A stretch of DNA of 64,000 nt from Enterobacter sp. SA187 (GCF_001888805.2 NZ_CP019113.1:1612001-1676000); one strand, 5' to 3'; shown: positions 34,221 to 43,334, counted from the first letter of the stretch. Made by a program: numbers and translations. Notes: generated by a model not told the origin, from the letters alone.

Positions 34221-34318
34221 TGCCGGGTGGCGGTGCGATATATGCCGGGTGTCGGCTGCGCCTAACCCGGCCTGGGGGACGGTGAACATGTAGGCCCGGC
34301 AAGCCTGCGCCGCCGGGC
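34221..34318. repeat. BIME: REP palindromes between ytfH and cpdB
   Basis: Imperfect REP units GCCGGGTGTCGGCTGCGCC (from 34243) and AGGCCCGGCAAGCCTGCGCC (from 34292), with a partial unit GTGCCGGGTGGCGG at 34220, fill the gap between convergent genes. Confidence 0.8.
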
Positions 34319-34345
34319 GTTGTGTCGGTTGATGTGCGGCGTGGC

Positions 34346-36292
34346 TTATTTTCCGCCTAAATCCAGCTGATAAATTGCGAAACCGATGTCGTCGGTGCCG
34401 GTATTTTTCATCGGATACTGCGCTTTCTCTTTGATAAAGGCCGCCGCTTTTTCCGACGGCGAGGTCTCAAAGCGAATATCGAGCGGCGTTTTACTGTGGA
34501 TAGGGGCCAGACGCCAGTTATTATCCGCCGCCGGGTGGATCTCACCCGCGCGCGCCGACTCGTCGCCGATCCACTTCGCCAGCACGGCGCGGTTTTCATC
34601 CGGCGACGCGAACGCGATATGGCTGTCGCCGGTACCGGCAAATTTGCCGCCGTAAGCGCGGTAGTTATTGGTGGCGACGAGGAAAGTGGCCGCCGGATCG
34701 ACAGCTTTGCCGTTGAAGGTCAGATCCTTAATACGCTCCGCTTTCGGGTTCACGCTCTGGCATTCACCGTCGTAACGCGCGGGCTGCGTGATATCGATCT
34801 GATACTTCACGCCGTCGATGACATCGAAGTTATAGGTGCGGAAACCGTCCCAGTTGATCAGCGACTGCGGTTTGCTGCTGTTCACATCGATCTGATTAAA
34901 CTGCCCGGCGGAGCACTCCAGCCACTCTTTCAGTTCGCTACCGCTGACTTTCACCACCACCAGGGTGTTCGGGTACAGATAGAGATCGGCGGCGTTACGG
35001 AAGGTGAGCTGGCCTTTTTCCACCTCAACAAAGCTCGCCGGATCGTTTTTACGACCACCCACTTTGAACGGCGCGGCGGCAGACAGCACCGGCAGTTTCG
35101 CCAGATCCGGATCGCCCTGAATAAAATGCTCAACGTAGGCTTTTTGCGCGTTGTTCACCACCTGCACCGTCGGATCGTCCTGCACCAGCGCCAGATAGCT
35201 GTACATGTTATCGGCGGATTTGCCGATCGGCTTGCTGACAAACTCCCGCGTCGCGTCGTGGTCATGCTTCAGCACGTCCACCAGTTTGCTGTCTTCAGCG
35301 GCCAGCGATTTTTTCGCCACCGCGTCGTAAATCGGACGCGCTTCCGCTTTCGACTGCGTGACCTGCCATTTCCCGCTGTCATTGCTCAGCGTCAGATCCA
35401 CCACGCCCAGATGATCGCCCCACATGCCCGGCATCACCGACGGCACGCCGTTTAGCTTGCCGTTCTCCACGTCCGCGCCCTTAATACCGGCGAAGTCTTT
35501 TGACGGGAAGACCGCATGAGCGTGGCCGAACAGAATGGTATCCACGCCCGGCACCTGGCTTAAGTAGTACACGGAGTTTTCCGCCATCGCCTGATACGGA
35601 TCGGCAGACAGGCCGGAGTGGGCGACCACCACCACCAGATCCGCGCCTTTTTCACGCATCTCAGGCACATAACGGCGCGCGGTTTCGGTGATATCGTTGA
35701 CCGTCACTTTACCGTCGAGATTGGCTTTATCCCAGGTCATGATCTGCGGCGGCACGAAGCCGATATAACCGATACGCAGCGTATGATCTTTACCGTCTTT
35801 ATCCTTAACCGTGGTTTCTTTAATAAGGTAAGGGGTGAACAGCGGTTTTTTGGTCTTAACGTCGATGATATTGGCGTTAACGTACGGGAATTTCGCCCCT
35901 GCCAGCGCATTGTGCAGAAAATCGAGACCGTAGTTAAATTCGTGGTTGCCGAGGTTGCCCACCGCATAATCCAGCGTATTTAACGCCTTATAAACCGGGT
36001 GCACTTCGCCTTTTTTCAGTCCGTGGCTGGCGACATAATCGCCGAGCGGGCTGCCCTGGATCAGGTCGCCGTTATCCACCAGCACGCTGTTAGTGGCTTC
36101 ACTGCGGGCGGCGTTGATCAGACTGGCGGTACGCACCAGGCCGAACTTTTCTGTCGCGCTATCTTTGTAGTAATCGAAGTCCATCATATTGCTATGCAAA
36201 TCAGTGGTTTCCATAATACGGAGATCCACCGTTGCGGCCTGCACGCTGGCGGCGATCAGCGTGGCCAGGAGCGTTGCGCTAAACTTAATCAT
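34346..36292 (-). CDS. cpdB: Periplasmic 2',3'-cyclic-nucleotide 2'-phosphodiesterase/3'-nucleotidase CpdB
   Basis: Bifunctional periplasmic enzyme, 648 aa, hydrolysing 2',3'-cyclic nucleotides to 3'-NMPs and then to nucleosides. A signal peptide (about 1-19, cleaved at VQA-A) precedes the metallophosphoesterase domain (about 22-270). Metal-binding motifs are METTDLHSNMMDFDYY, VDNGDLIQGSPLGD, GNLGNHEFNYGLDF, VVAHSGL and GHAHAVFP. The C-terminal 5'-nucleotidase domain contains YLYPNTLVVVKVSG and NNYRAYGGKFAG. Upstream 36293-36482 is the divergent region shared with cysQ. Confidence 0.98.
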   Translation of the reverse strand: MIKFSATLLATLIAASVQAATVDLRIMETTDLHSNMMDFDYYKDSATEKFGLVRTASLINAARSEATNSVLVDNGDLIQGSPLGDYVASHGLKKGEVHPVYKALNTLDYAVGNLGNHEFNYGLDFLHNALAGAKFPYVNANIIDVKTKKPLFTPYLIKETTVKDKDGKDHTLRIGYIGFVPPQIMTWDKANLDGKVTVNDITETARRYVPEMREKGADLVVVVAHSGLSADPYQAMAENSVYYLSQVPGVDTILFGHAHAVFPSKDFAGIKGADVENGKLNGVPSVMPGMWGDHLGVVDLTLSNDSGKWQVTQSKAEARPIYDAVAKKSLAAEDSKLVDVLKHDHDATREFVSKPIGKSADNMYSYLALVQDDPTVQVVNNAQKAYVEHFIQGDPDLAKLPVLSAAAPFKVGGRKNDPASFVEVEKGQLTFRNAADLYLYPNTLVVVKVSGSELKEWLECSAGQFNQIDVNSSKPQSLINWDGFRTYNFDVIDGVKYQIDITQPARYDGECQSVNPKAERIKDLTFNGKAVDPAATFLVATNNYRAYGGKFAGTGDSHIAFASPDENRAVLAKWIGDESARAGEIHPAADNNWRLAPIHSKTPLDIRFETSPSEKAAAFIKEKAQYPMKNTGTDDIGFAIYQLDLGGK

Positions 36293-36482
36293 CAGAGATG
36301 TCCTTTTTAAGATCTAAGCCACAAAAGAGAATGTATTTACATTTTGTTGCTTACAGAATTGTGAATCTTGCCATAAAAGTTGCCATGGAAACCGGAATCA
36401 CTATCACAGATGGCGGATCCCTTTATGATGCGATATAAGTAAAACAACGAGTTAACCCACTGAAATAAAAAAGAGGTGGACG

Positions 36483-37223
36483 ATGTTAGATGCAATTTGT
36501 CAGCTTGCCCGCGAGGCAGGGGATGCGATTATGCAGGTGTACGACGGCCATCAGCCGATGGACGTCACCAGTAAAACCGATGACTCACCCGTAACGGCGG
36601 CAGACATTGCCGCTCATCAAATTATTGTGCAGGGGCTGGTGGCATTAACGCCGGATATTCCTGTGCTCTCGGAAGAGGATCCGCCGTCCTGGGAAATTCG
36701 TCAGCACTGGCAGCGCTACTGGCTGGTGGATCCGCTGGACGGCACCAAAGAATTTATCAAACGCAACGGCGAGTTCACGGTGAACATTGCGCTGATCGAA
36801 AACGGCAAGCCGGTGCTCGGCGTGGTCTACGCGCCGGTGCTTAACGTGATGTACAGCGCCGCCGACGGCAAAGCCTGGAAAGAAGAGAGCGGCATCCGCA
36901 AGCCAATTCAGGTGCGCGATGCCCGTCCGCCGCTGGTGGTGATCAGCCGCTCGCACAGTGATGATGAGCTGAAAGAGTACCTGCAACAGCTGGGCGAGCA
37001 CCAGACTACTTCCATTGGCTCGTCGTTGAAATTCTGCCTGGTGGCAGAAGGGCAGGCGCAGCTTTATCCGCGCTTTGGGCCGACCAACGTCTGGGATACG
37101 GCGGCGGGCCATGCGGTTGCCGCCGCCGCCGGGGCGCACGTTCACGACTGGCAGGGTAAACCCCTCGACTATACGCCGCGTGAATCCTTCCTCAACCCCG
37201 GCTTCCGGGTTTCTATTTACTGA
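36483..37223 (+). CDS. cysQ: 3'(2'),5'-bisphosphate nucleotidase CysQ
   Basis: Inositol-monophosphatase-fold enzyme, 246 aa, removing 3'-phosphate from PAP during sulfate assimilation. Mg2+-binding motifs are SEEDPPSW (Glu), WLVDPLDGTKEFIKRNGEFTVNIALI (the DPLDGT signature) and WDTAAGHAVAAAAG (third-metal Asp). ATG 36483 has AAGAGGTGGACG upstream. The 3' end overlaps the convergent ytfJ by 11 bp. Confidence 0.98.
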   Translation: MLDAICQLAREAGDAIMQVYDGHQPMDVTSKTDDSPVTAADIAAHQIIVQGLVALTPDIPVLSEEDPPSWEIRQHWQRYWLVDPLDGTKEFIKRNGEFTVNIALIENGKPVLGVVYAPVLNVMYSAADGKAWKEESGIRKPIQVRDARPPLVVISRSHSDDELKEYLQQLGEHQTTSIGSSLKFCLVAEGQAQLYPRFGPTNVWDTAAGHAVAAAAGAHVHDWQGKPLDYTPRESFLNPGFRVSIY

Positions 37224-37770
37224 GTAACTGGCGCAGCAGGGCGACTACCTGCTGCGCTTCTTCTGGCGTCAGCGCGCCATCTTTCGCCCACTGGACCCGT
37301 CCGTCTTTATCCAGCACCGCCACCGCAGAGCTTTCTTCATCCAGTTGCCAGGCTTTACGCGCCACCCCGTCGCTGTCGACGATAAACTGTGACCAGGGAT
37401 AGAGCTTTTTATTGCTCTCAATGCTGCTGCGCACAAACATCGCCGAACCGGGAATGGCATCATCGGTATTAATGATGGTGGTGGTCTGGTAACGGTCGTG
37501 GGGCAAATTCGCTGATTTGATCGCTTCGATCAGCGCGGCATTTTTCTCTTTTGCTGACGAACGACCGGCAATATGTTGCACCACCCGCACTTTTCCAGGC
37601 AGCTGCGCGCTGTTCCATTTTTTGTAGCTAAACTCATTATTACTGAGGATCAGCTCCCCTCTGTCGGCGATGCCGACCGGCGGAACGCGCTGATTGTTCT
37701 CAAAGCGATGGGCAGAGGCCATCAATGGCAGGAGCAGGCAGGTGGCTGCCAGCAGGGTGCGTAGGGTCAT
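37213..37770 (-). CDS. ytfJ: Periplasmic thioredoxin-fold protein YtfJ
   Basis: Secreted protein of 185 aa. A signal peptide (about 1-20, cleaved MASA-H) is followed by a thioredoxin-like domain (LPGKVRVVQHIAGRSSAKEKNAALIEAIK; FIVDSDGVARKAWQLDEESSAVAVLDKDGRV). No CXXC redox motif is visible, so a disulfide exchange role is unlikely. The start at 37770 has AAGGAAACCTC upstream and gives a proper signal sequence; the frame extends to 37812 without support. Function unknown. Confidence 0.95.
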   Translation of the reverse strand: MTLRTLLAATCLLLPLMASAHRFENNQRVPPVGIADRGELILSNNEFSYKKWNSAQLPGKVRVVQHIAGRSSAKEKNAALIEAIKSANLPHDRYQTTTIINTDDAIPGSAMFVRSSIESNKKLYPWSQFIVDSDGVARKAWQLDEESSAVAVLDKDGRVQWAKDGALTPEEAQQVVALLRQLLSK

Positions 37771-38104
37771 GAGGTTTCCTTCTGTATTATTGTTTGCAGG
37801 TGATCCGACCACTTGGTCTTAACATTTTTAATCATAAGTGCGATCAAGGGTGTTTTCCCGCAATCCCGGTGCCACTTTGCGGCGTAACGCACACATCTGT
37901 AAAAAAACGACGACTTATACTGCCTCTGATTAAGCATGGAAAAGAATATTCTGATTAATTGTCATGAAACGGTAAATAACCTGCTGCAAACTGGGTAACA
38001 GGTGGTTTGTGATCTATAGTCATTGGGCAACAAAATTTGCGTTCATAACAGTCGGTCCGATTGTGGTACCGCAAGGGCGTAGACTCAGCAGAAGAGAGAC
38101 AACA
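37771..38104 (+). promoter_or_regulatory. ytfJ-ytfK intergenic region with possible Pho box
   Basis: This 334-bp divergent gap holds no gene. At 37959-37976 TTGTCAT-GAAA-CGGTAAA resembles the 7-4-7 layout of a PHO box half-pair (6/7 and 4/7 matches). A TATAGT -10-like hexamer is at 38015-38020, 85 bp before the ytfK ATG. ytfK is reported to be a Pho-regulon member in E. coli, which fits; the box itself is imperfect. Confidence 0.45.
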
Positions 38105-38311
38105 ATGAAAATTTTCCAACGTTACAACCCGCTTCAGGTAGCAAAATACGTAAAAATCCTGTTTCGTGGACGGTTGTACATCAAGGACGTCGGGGCTTTC
38201 GAGTTTGATAAGGGTAAGATCCTGCTGCCGAAAGTAAAAGACAAACAGCATTACTCCGTAATGTCTGAAGTTAACCGCCAGGTACTGCGTTTGCAGTCTG
38301 ATTTGGCGTAA
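38105..38311 (+). CDS. ytfK: YtfK, SpoT-interacting stringent response modulator
   Basis: 68-aa DUF1107 protein, MKIFQRYNPLQVAKYVKILFRGRLYIKDVGAFEFDKG being the invariant start. In E. coli YtfK binds SpoT and shifts it toward (p)ppGpp synthesis during phosphate or fatty acid starvation. The ATG at 38105 has GAAGAGAGACAAC upstream. It is followed by a terminator shared with the convergent ytfL. Confidence 0.97.
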   Translation: MKIFQRYNPLQVAKYVKILFRGRLYIKDVGAFEFDKGKILLPKVKDKQHYSVMSEVNRQVLRLQSDLA

Positions 38312-38348
38312 TCGATGTGCTATGCAGTCGTTTAAATAACGAAAATGC

Positions 38349-38380
38349 AAACGGCCCCTGAAGGGGCCGTTGATGTTTCT
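38349..38380. terminator. Terminator between ytfK and ytfL
   Basis: A perfect ACGGCCCC-TGAA-GGGGCCGT hairpin (38351-38370) lies between the convergent stops. TGATGTTTCT follows on the plus side and TTGCATTTTC on the minus side, so it could serve both. Confidence 0.75.
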
Positions 38381-38394
38381 GGCTCAGGTAAAAG

Positions 38395-39732
38395 TTACGC
38401 CGCGCCTTTCTCACTGCCATCCGGCATTTTCGGCACCAGCACCGTTGGCTTGCTGTCGATACGCGTCACCAGCAGCTGATCGATGCGGAAGTTATCAATA
38501 TCCACCACTTCGAACTTAAAGCCGTTGAATTTCACCGAGTCGGTGCGTTTCGGGATTTTACGCAGCATGAACATCATAAAACCGCCGATGGTTTCATAGT
38601 TGCCGGACTGCGGGAACTCGTCGATATCCAGTACGCGCATCACGTCGTCAATCGGCGTACCGCCGTCAATCAGCCATGAGTTTTCATCGCGCGCCACGAT
38701 CTGCTCTTCCTGACCCTGGCCCACCAGATCGCCCATCAGCGTGGTCATCACATCGTTCAGCGTGATAATGCCCACCACCAGCGCGTATTCATTCATGATC
38801 ACCGCGAAGTCTTCACCCGCCGCTTTGAAACTTTCCAGCGCTTCCGAAAGCGTCAGCGTATCCGGCACGATCAGGGTGTTGCGGATCTGCACGCCGTTCA
38901 CCAGCGTCAGGCTCTGGTTGCCAATTACACGGTTCAGCAGATCCTTGGAATCCACATAGCCGATGATATGGTCAATATCTTCATTACAGACGAGGAATTT
39001 GGAGTGCGGATGCTGCGCCACTTTATTCTTCAGGCTCTGCTCATCTTCATGCAAATCGAACCAGATGATGTTCTCGCGCGAGGTCATTGACGACGGCACG
39101 GTACGGGATTCCAGTTCAAAAACGTTCTCGATAAGCTCGTGCTCCTGCTTACGCAGTACGCCCGCCAGCGCGCCCGCTTCCACCACCGCATAAATATCGT
39201 CGGAGGTGATGTCGTCTTTGCGCACCATCGGCAGTTTGAAAATGCGGAAAATCACGTTTGCCAGGCCATTAAAGAACCACACCAGTGGGGTGAAGATAAA
39301 CAGGCAGAAGCGCATCGGGTTGATGATGCGCAAAGCCACCGCTTCTGGCGCAATCATACCGATGCGTTTCGGAGTGAGATCCGCAAACAGGATGAACATA
39401 CTGGTAACAAGGGTGAAGGAGATCATAAAGCTCAGCTGATCCGCCAGCTCCGGTGACATGAAGTTGATCAGCACGCTGTAGAAGGCCGGGGAGAATGCCG
39501 CATCGCCCACGATACCGCCGAGAATGGCGACCGCGTTAAGGCCGATTTGCACCACCGTAAAGAACATACCCGGCGTTTCCTGCATTTTCAGGATGCGCAT
39601 GGCATTGATATTGCCCTCATCGGCCAGCAGCTTAAGTTTAATTTTACGGGACGCCGCGAGCGAAATCTCCGACAGCGAGAAAAACGCACTCACAGCGATC
39701 AGACAGAGTATTAGTAAAATACTGTTTAACAT
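38395..39732 (-). CDS. ytfL: CorC/HlyC-family membrane protein YtfL (PaeA)
   Basis: Inner-membrane protein of 445 aa with a CNNM/DUF21 transmembrane domain (about 1-190), two CBS domains (about 205-335, e.g. DEQSLKNKVAQHPHSKFLVCNEDIDHIIGYVDSKDLL) and a C-terminal CorC_HlyC domain (about 350-435). The Salmonella homologue PaeA has been implicated in cadaverine/putrescine export in stationary phase. E. coli YtfL is 447 aa and collinear. The gene is monocistronic; 168 bp separate its start from the MocA cluster terminus. Confidence 0.95.
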   Translation of the reverse strand: MLNSILLILCLIAVSAFFSLSEISLAASRKIKLKLLADEGNINAMRILKMQETPGMFFTVVQIGLNAVAILGGIVGDAAFSPAFYSVLINFMSPELADQLSFMISFTLVTSMFILFADLTPKRIGMIAPEAVALRIINPMRFCLFIFTPLVWFFNGLANVIFRIFKLPMVRKDDITSDDIYAVVEAGALAGVLRKQEHELIENVFELESRTVPSSMTSRENIIWFDLHEDEQSLKNKVAQHPHSKFLVCNEDIDHIIGYVDSKDLLNRVIGNQSLTLVNGVQIRNTLIVPDTLTLSEALESFKAAGEDFAVIMNEYALVVGIITLNDVMTTLMGDLVGQGQEEQIVARDENSWLIDGGTPIDDVMRVLDIDEFPQSGNYETIGGFMMFMLRKIPKRTDSVKFNGFKFEVVDIDNFRIDQLLVTRIDSKPTVLVPKMPDGSEKGAA

Positions 39733-39900
39733 ATCTTATCCAGCCATAGGCCAGATCCTCGAAAGGGGGAAGGTTGAAAATCTATGTGGTAAAGCTAAGT
39801 AAAAGCGGGCCGTGGAAGGTTGACCCGCAATTTCAGGGGGTAGTATAGCCTAAGGCAGCGTTGGGTTGCCAGAACGGGCTTGGTCAGTAATACACCGCCT

Positions 39901-40923
39901 TCATTGCGCCAGGCTTATCCATTGCCGGATCTGCGAGGAGCGGTAGATCGCCTCGACTATCGCCTGCGCGCAGGCGGCATCCTCAAGGGAGATATGCACA
40001 GGCCGTGTGGGATCGCGCACGGTGGCATAAAACTGCTGGATCGCCCGCCGGTGGCCATCGCCCCAGTAGTTTCTGGCTTCGCCGTCTGGCGGGGTATCCT
40101 GCGCCAGCAGCGTGCGAACATTGTCGGTAATGCGCCAGAGCTGATTTTCCTCCAGCCGTAAGCGTCCCCGTTCGCCGTCAATTTCAAGGGAAAGCGCGGC
40201 ATCTGCTGAGTAGCAGGTGGTGGCATGGAACACGCCATACGCCCCGCCGCTAAATTCCAGCGTCGCCATCGCGCTGTCTTCTGTCTCGATCACCCCGCTT
40301 AATAAGGTGCTGTCGACCACGCCTTTTACCCGCGTCACGCCGCCCGCGAACCACTGCATCAGATCGAGGGTGTGAATCGCCTGATTGATCAGCAGGCTGC
40401 CGCCCTCGGTGGCAAAGCGTCCGCGCCAGCCGCCAGGCCTGTAGTAATCACCGCCGCGCGACCACGTCAGGCTGGCCTTCATGCCCCGCAGCTGGCCGAT
40501 GCCGCCATCCGCCAGCTGCGCCCGGATCGCCTGGCTGGTGGGGTTATAGCGATTCTGAAAGCACAGGCCGAGCACGCCCTTAGCACCGGCAGCCGCTTCC
40601 CGGATCTGCGCCACCTCTGCCAGCGACAGGCCGACCGGCTTTTCGCTGAACACCTGCTTTCCGGCGGCAAGCGCCGCGATGATCATCTCCCGGTGCAGAT
40701 GGTGCGGGGTACAGATATGCACCGCGTCGATGTTCATGTCCGTGAGCATCTCGCGATAATCCTGATAAAAACGGCAGCCGTAGCGGCGGGCCAGCGCCGC
40801 GCCTTTTTCCGCGTCGATGTCCACCAGCGCGTGCAGGCTCACCCCGGGCGTATGTTGCAGCGCCGCCACGTGGCAGCCATGGATCGCCCCCGCGCCAATG
40901 ATGGCGACGTTAAGCCTGTCCAT
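39901..40923 (-). CDS. Gfo/Idh/MocA-family oxidoreductase (third gene of cluster)
   Basis: NAD(P)-dependent dehydrogenase of the glucose-fructose oxidoreductase/inositol dehydrogenase family, 340 aa. The Rossmann motif is VAIIGAGAIHGCH at about 6-18, and the family hallmark EKP is at residues 94-96 (FSEKPVGLS). The active-site motif is NQAIHTLDLMQWF, with His184 and Asp187. The C-terminal GFO_IDH_MocA_C domain follows. Its ATG directly abuts the stop codon of the preceding gene (TAA then ATG at 40926/40923 on the minus strand). All catalytic residues are present, so it should oxidise a polyol, sugar or glycoside hydroxyl. The substrate cannot be predicted. Confidence 0.9.
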   Translation of the reverse strand: MDRLNVAIIGAGAIHGCHVAALQHTPGVSLHALVDIDAEKGAALARRYGCRFYQDYREMLTDMNIDAVHICTPHHLHREMIIAALAAGKQVFSEKPVGLSLAEVAQIREAAAGAKGVLGLCFQNRYNPTSQAIRAQLADGGIGQLRGMKASLTWSRGGDYYRPGGWRGRFATEGGSLLINQAIHTLDLMQWFAGGVTRVKGVVDSTLLSGVIETEDSAMATLEFSGGAYGVFHATTCYSADAALSLEIDGERGRLRLEENQLWRITDNVRTLLAQDTPPDGEARNYWGDGHRRAIQQFYATVRDPTRPVHISLEDAACAQAIVEAIYRSSQIRQWISLAQ

Positions 40924-42000
40924 TTACGCCTCCGGCTGACGGGCGTTTGCCAGCATTTGCGCCCGCACGCACAGCTCTGCCGCTTTGAACGCGTGAGCCT
41001 GGGTCATGGCGTTTTCGGTGCGGTGCAGACAGTCGAGTATCAGCGCGCCAAAATAGGGGAAGCCAATTTTTCCGGCGACGGGATAACGGAATTCGCCCGC
41101 CTGATTCACCAGATAGACCACGTCCTGCTCGCCGCGCGACAGGTCGATGTATTTGCGGATCTCGATATAACCTTCGGTGCCGAGCAGCGTCAGGCGGCCG
41201 TCGCCCCAGGTGGACAGCCCGTCCGGCGTGAACCAGTCACAGCGGAAATAGCCGCTCGCGCCGTTCTCCCCCGCCAGCATGGCATCGCCAAAATCTTCAA
41301 AGGTGGGATACTGCGGATGGTTAACATTGCGCACCTGGCTTGCCAGGATGCGCGCGTCCTGGTTGCCGGTATAAAACAGAAACTGTTCGATCTGATGGCT
41401 GCCGATGTCGCAGAGAATACCGCCATAATAGCGGCGATCGTAGAACCAGTCCGGGCGGCCGTGGCCTTCGCGGTGCGGCCCAGTGCCGAGCGTCTGGATC
41501 ACCCGACCAATCGCCCCCTGCGCCACCAGTTGTCCGGCAAAGACCGCGCTTTCCACATGCAGCCGCTCGCTGTAGTAGACCGCGTATTTGCGCCCGGTTT
41601 TCGCCACCATCGCCTTCGCGTCCGCCAGCTGTTCCAGGCTGATAAGCGGCGCTTTGTCGGTGAAATAATCTTTTCCGGCGGCCATTACCTTAAGCCCCAG
41701 CGGGCAGCGTTCCGACGGAACCGCCGCTGCCGCCACCAGCTTCACCCCGGGATCGCGCAGAATAACCTCCAGCGAGGCGGCCGCCTGCGCCTGCGGATAC
41801 TGTTCGAGGAATTTTTCCACCCTGGCCGCGTCCGCATCATAAACCCATTTCAGGGTCGCGCCCGCCTCCGTCAGACCGTTGCACATACCGTAAATATGCC
41901 CGTGATCGAGCGCCACGGCGGCAAAAACAAATTCCCCGCTGCCCACTACCGGCTGCGGTTTGCCCGTCGGGGCATAATGCATTCCATCCTGTTTGTTCAT
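40924..42000 (-). CDS. Divergent Gfo/Idh/MocA-family protein (second gene of cluster)
   Basis: 358-aa member of the Gfo/Idh/MocA family, recognisable by its C-terminal domain and the block YYGGILCDIGSHQIEQFLFY. It is atypical. The expected N-terminal GxGxxG is replaced by VALDHGHIYGMCN; EKP is replaced by TDKAPLI (Asp115-Lys116-Ala117); and the HxxD motif reads His202-Gln-Ile-Glu205. Lys116 and His202 are retained, so activity on a different substrate or with altered cofactor binding is possible. The ATG at 42000 follows AAAGGACACAAAG, 18 bp after the preceding stop; a TTG at 42018 is a weaker option. Confidence 0.85.
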   Translation of the reverse strand: MNKQDGMHYAPTGKPQPVVGSGEFVFAAVALDHGHIYGMCNGLTEAGATLKWVYDADAARVEKFLEQYPQAQAAASLEVILRDPGVKLVAAAAVPSERCPLGLKVMAAGKDYFTDKAPLISLEQLADAKAMVAKTGRKYAVYYSERLHVESAVFAGQLVAQGAIGRVIQTLGTGPHREGHGRPDWFYDRRYYGGILCDIGSHQIEQFLFYTGNQDARILASQVRNVNHPQYPTFEDFGDAMLAGENGASGYFRCDWFTPDGLSTWGDGRLTLLGTEGYIEIRKYIDLSRGEQDVVYLVNQAGEFRYPVAGKIGFPYFGALILDCLHRTENAMTQAHAFKAAELCVRAQMLANARQPEA

Positions 42001-42018
42001 CTTTGTGTCCTTTGGCAA

Positions 42019-43173
42019 TCACCAGGTACCGGAAGCGTCCAGGGTGCGGTTTTCAACGTTTTTCTCTGCCGATTGCGCGATGCGCTCCTGTAACAGTTGC
42101 AGATAGCGCGCTTCGTCCAGCGGCAGTTCAACCCAGTCGTCCGTCCAGGTGGAGAGGTGCATGGCGTTAGAGAGCGTCAGGCCGTGGATGCCTTCGCAGC
42201 CTGGCGCGATCAGCGGCTCGCCGCGCAGAATAGCGGCGGTGAAGTTGGCGGTAATAACCTGATGATCGCTGCACGGCGCGGCGACGGGGAGGGTGACTTG
42301 CCAGCATTCCGGCTCGCCAAAACCGTGCTGCCAGCGGGCATTGAAGTCCGGTTCGGATTCGCGCAGACGCCAGAAGCGTAAAGCGCCGTCTTCCACCACA
42401 ACTTTGCCGCGATCGCCTGCGATCTCCAGGCGATTAGTCCCCGGCGTTTCGGCGACGCTGGTAATAAACACGCCCGTTGCGCCGTTGGCGTATTCGGCGT
42501 AGGCGGTGACCTCATCTTCCACTTCAATCTGCCGGCGCTTGCCGAAGTGACAGAACGCCCGCAGGCGTACCGGCATGCCCACCAGCCACTGCCAGAGATC
42601 GAGCTGATGCGGATCCTGATTCAGCAGCACGCCGCCGCCTTCACCTTTCCACGTCGCCCGCCAGCCGCCGGAGTTGTAGTAACTCTGCGAGCGATACCAG
42701 TTGGTGATGATCCAGGTCGAGCGGCGAATTTCTCCCAGCTCGCCGCTGACAATCAGGTCCTTCACTTTCTGATAAAGCGGCGTCGGGCGCTGGTTGTACA
42801 TGATGCCGAACACCACATCGCACTCGCGCGCGCAGGCGTTCATCTCCCGCACCTGAGCGGTGTAGACGCCCGCCGGTTTCTCGCACAGCGTATGGATACC
42901 CTGGCGCATCGCCAGCATCGACAGCCGGGGATGATCGTAGTGCGGCGTGGCGACGATCACCGCGTCGATAAGCCCGCTTTGCAGCATCGCCCGGGCGTCA
43001 TCAAACAGCGGCACGGCCTCGCCCACCAGCGCGCGTATCGCCGCATGTTTCGCAGAATTATTATCGCAGACGGCGGCAAGGCAGGCGTCGCCGATTTTTC
43101 CGGCCAGCAGATAGCGGGCGTGCACCGTGCCGATATTGCCGATGCCGATAATGCCAAAACGAACCTTTTTCAT
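42019..43173 (-). CDS. Gfo/Idh/MocA-family oxidoreductase (first gene of cluster)
   Basis: 384-aa dehydrogenase opening the cluster. Rossmann motif FGIIGIGNIGTVHAR at about 6-20; EKP at 98-100 (LCEKPAGVYT); active-site NQDPHQLDLWQWL with His189 and Asp192. The middle stretch WIITNWYRSQSYYNSGGWRATWKGEGGGVLLNQ has the arrangement seen in glycoside-oxidising members (3-keto-sugar chemistry), but this is weak evidence. ATG 43173 has CAAAGGTGAGCA upstream. It is divergent from the LacI regulator. No transporter, kinase or isomerase is linked. Confidence 0.9.
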   Translation of the reverse strand: MKKVRFGIIGIGNIGTVHARYLLAGKIGDACLAAVCDNNSAKHAAIRALVGEAVPLFDDARAMLQSGLIDAVIVATPHYDHPRLSMLAMRQGIHTLCEKPAGVYTAQVREMNACARECDVVFGIMYNQRPTPLYQKVKDLIVSGELGEIRRSTWIITNWYRSQSYYNSGGWRATWKGEGGGVLLNQDPHQLDLWQWLVGMPVRLRAFCHFGKRRQIEVEDEVTAYAEYANGATGVFITSVAETPGTNRLEIAGDRGKVVVEDGALRFWRLRESEPDFNARWQHGFGEPECWQVTLPVAAPCSDHQVITANFTAAILRGEPLIAPGCEGIHGLTLSNAMHLSTWTDDWVELPLDEARYLQLLQERIAQSAEKNVENRTLDASGTW

Positions 43174-43243
43174 TGCTCACCTTTGGGGATCAGTGGGAAT
43201 AACGGGAAAATAGAGACGCGGCAAACCGGCGACAAACACAATT

Positions 43244-43259
43244 TGTGAGAATGCTCGCA
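43244..43259. promoter_or_regulatory. Candidate CRP site between the MocA cluster and its LacI regulator
   Basis: TGTGA-GAATGC-TCGCA matches the TGTGA-N6-TCACA consensus at 9 of 10 positions. It overlaps a perfect 5-1-5 inverted repeat CACAA-T-TTGTG (43237-43247). It is centred about 78 bp upstream of the first dehydrogenase ATG. Confidence 0.5.
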
Positions 43260-43318
43260 GGGAGGCGAGGAAACTGCGCGGCACTCTGAAAAAGGGTTTT
43301 AAAATCATCATACTGGCG

Positions 43319-43334
43319 CTGCAAAAATTTGCAG
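43319..43334. promoter_or_regulatory. Candidate operator of the LacI-type regulator
   Basis: A perfect 7-2-7 inverted repeat CTGCAAA-AA-TTTGCAG lies 27 bp upstream of the LacI-family ATG, in the divergent promoter region. Autoregulatory operators of LacI proteins commonly occupy this position. Its centre is AA rather than the usual CG, so assignment is tentative. Confidence 0.5.

Noticed and set aside
42001..42018. TTG start for the middle MocA gene
   Set aside because: ATG 42000 has AGGA at suitable spacing; the TTG lies only a few bases from the previous stop without its own signal.
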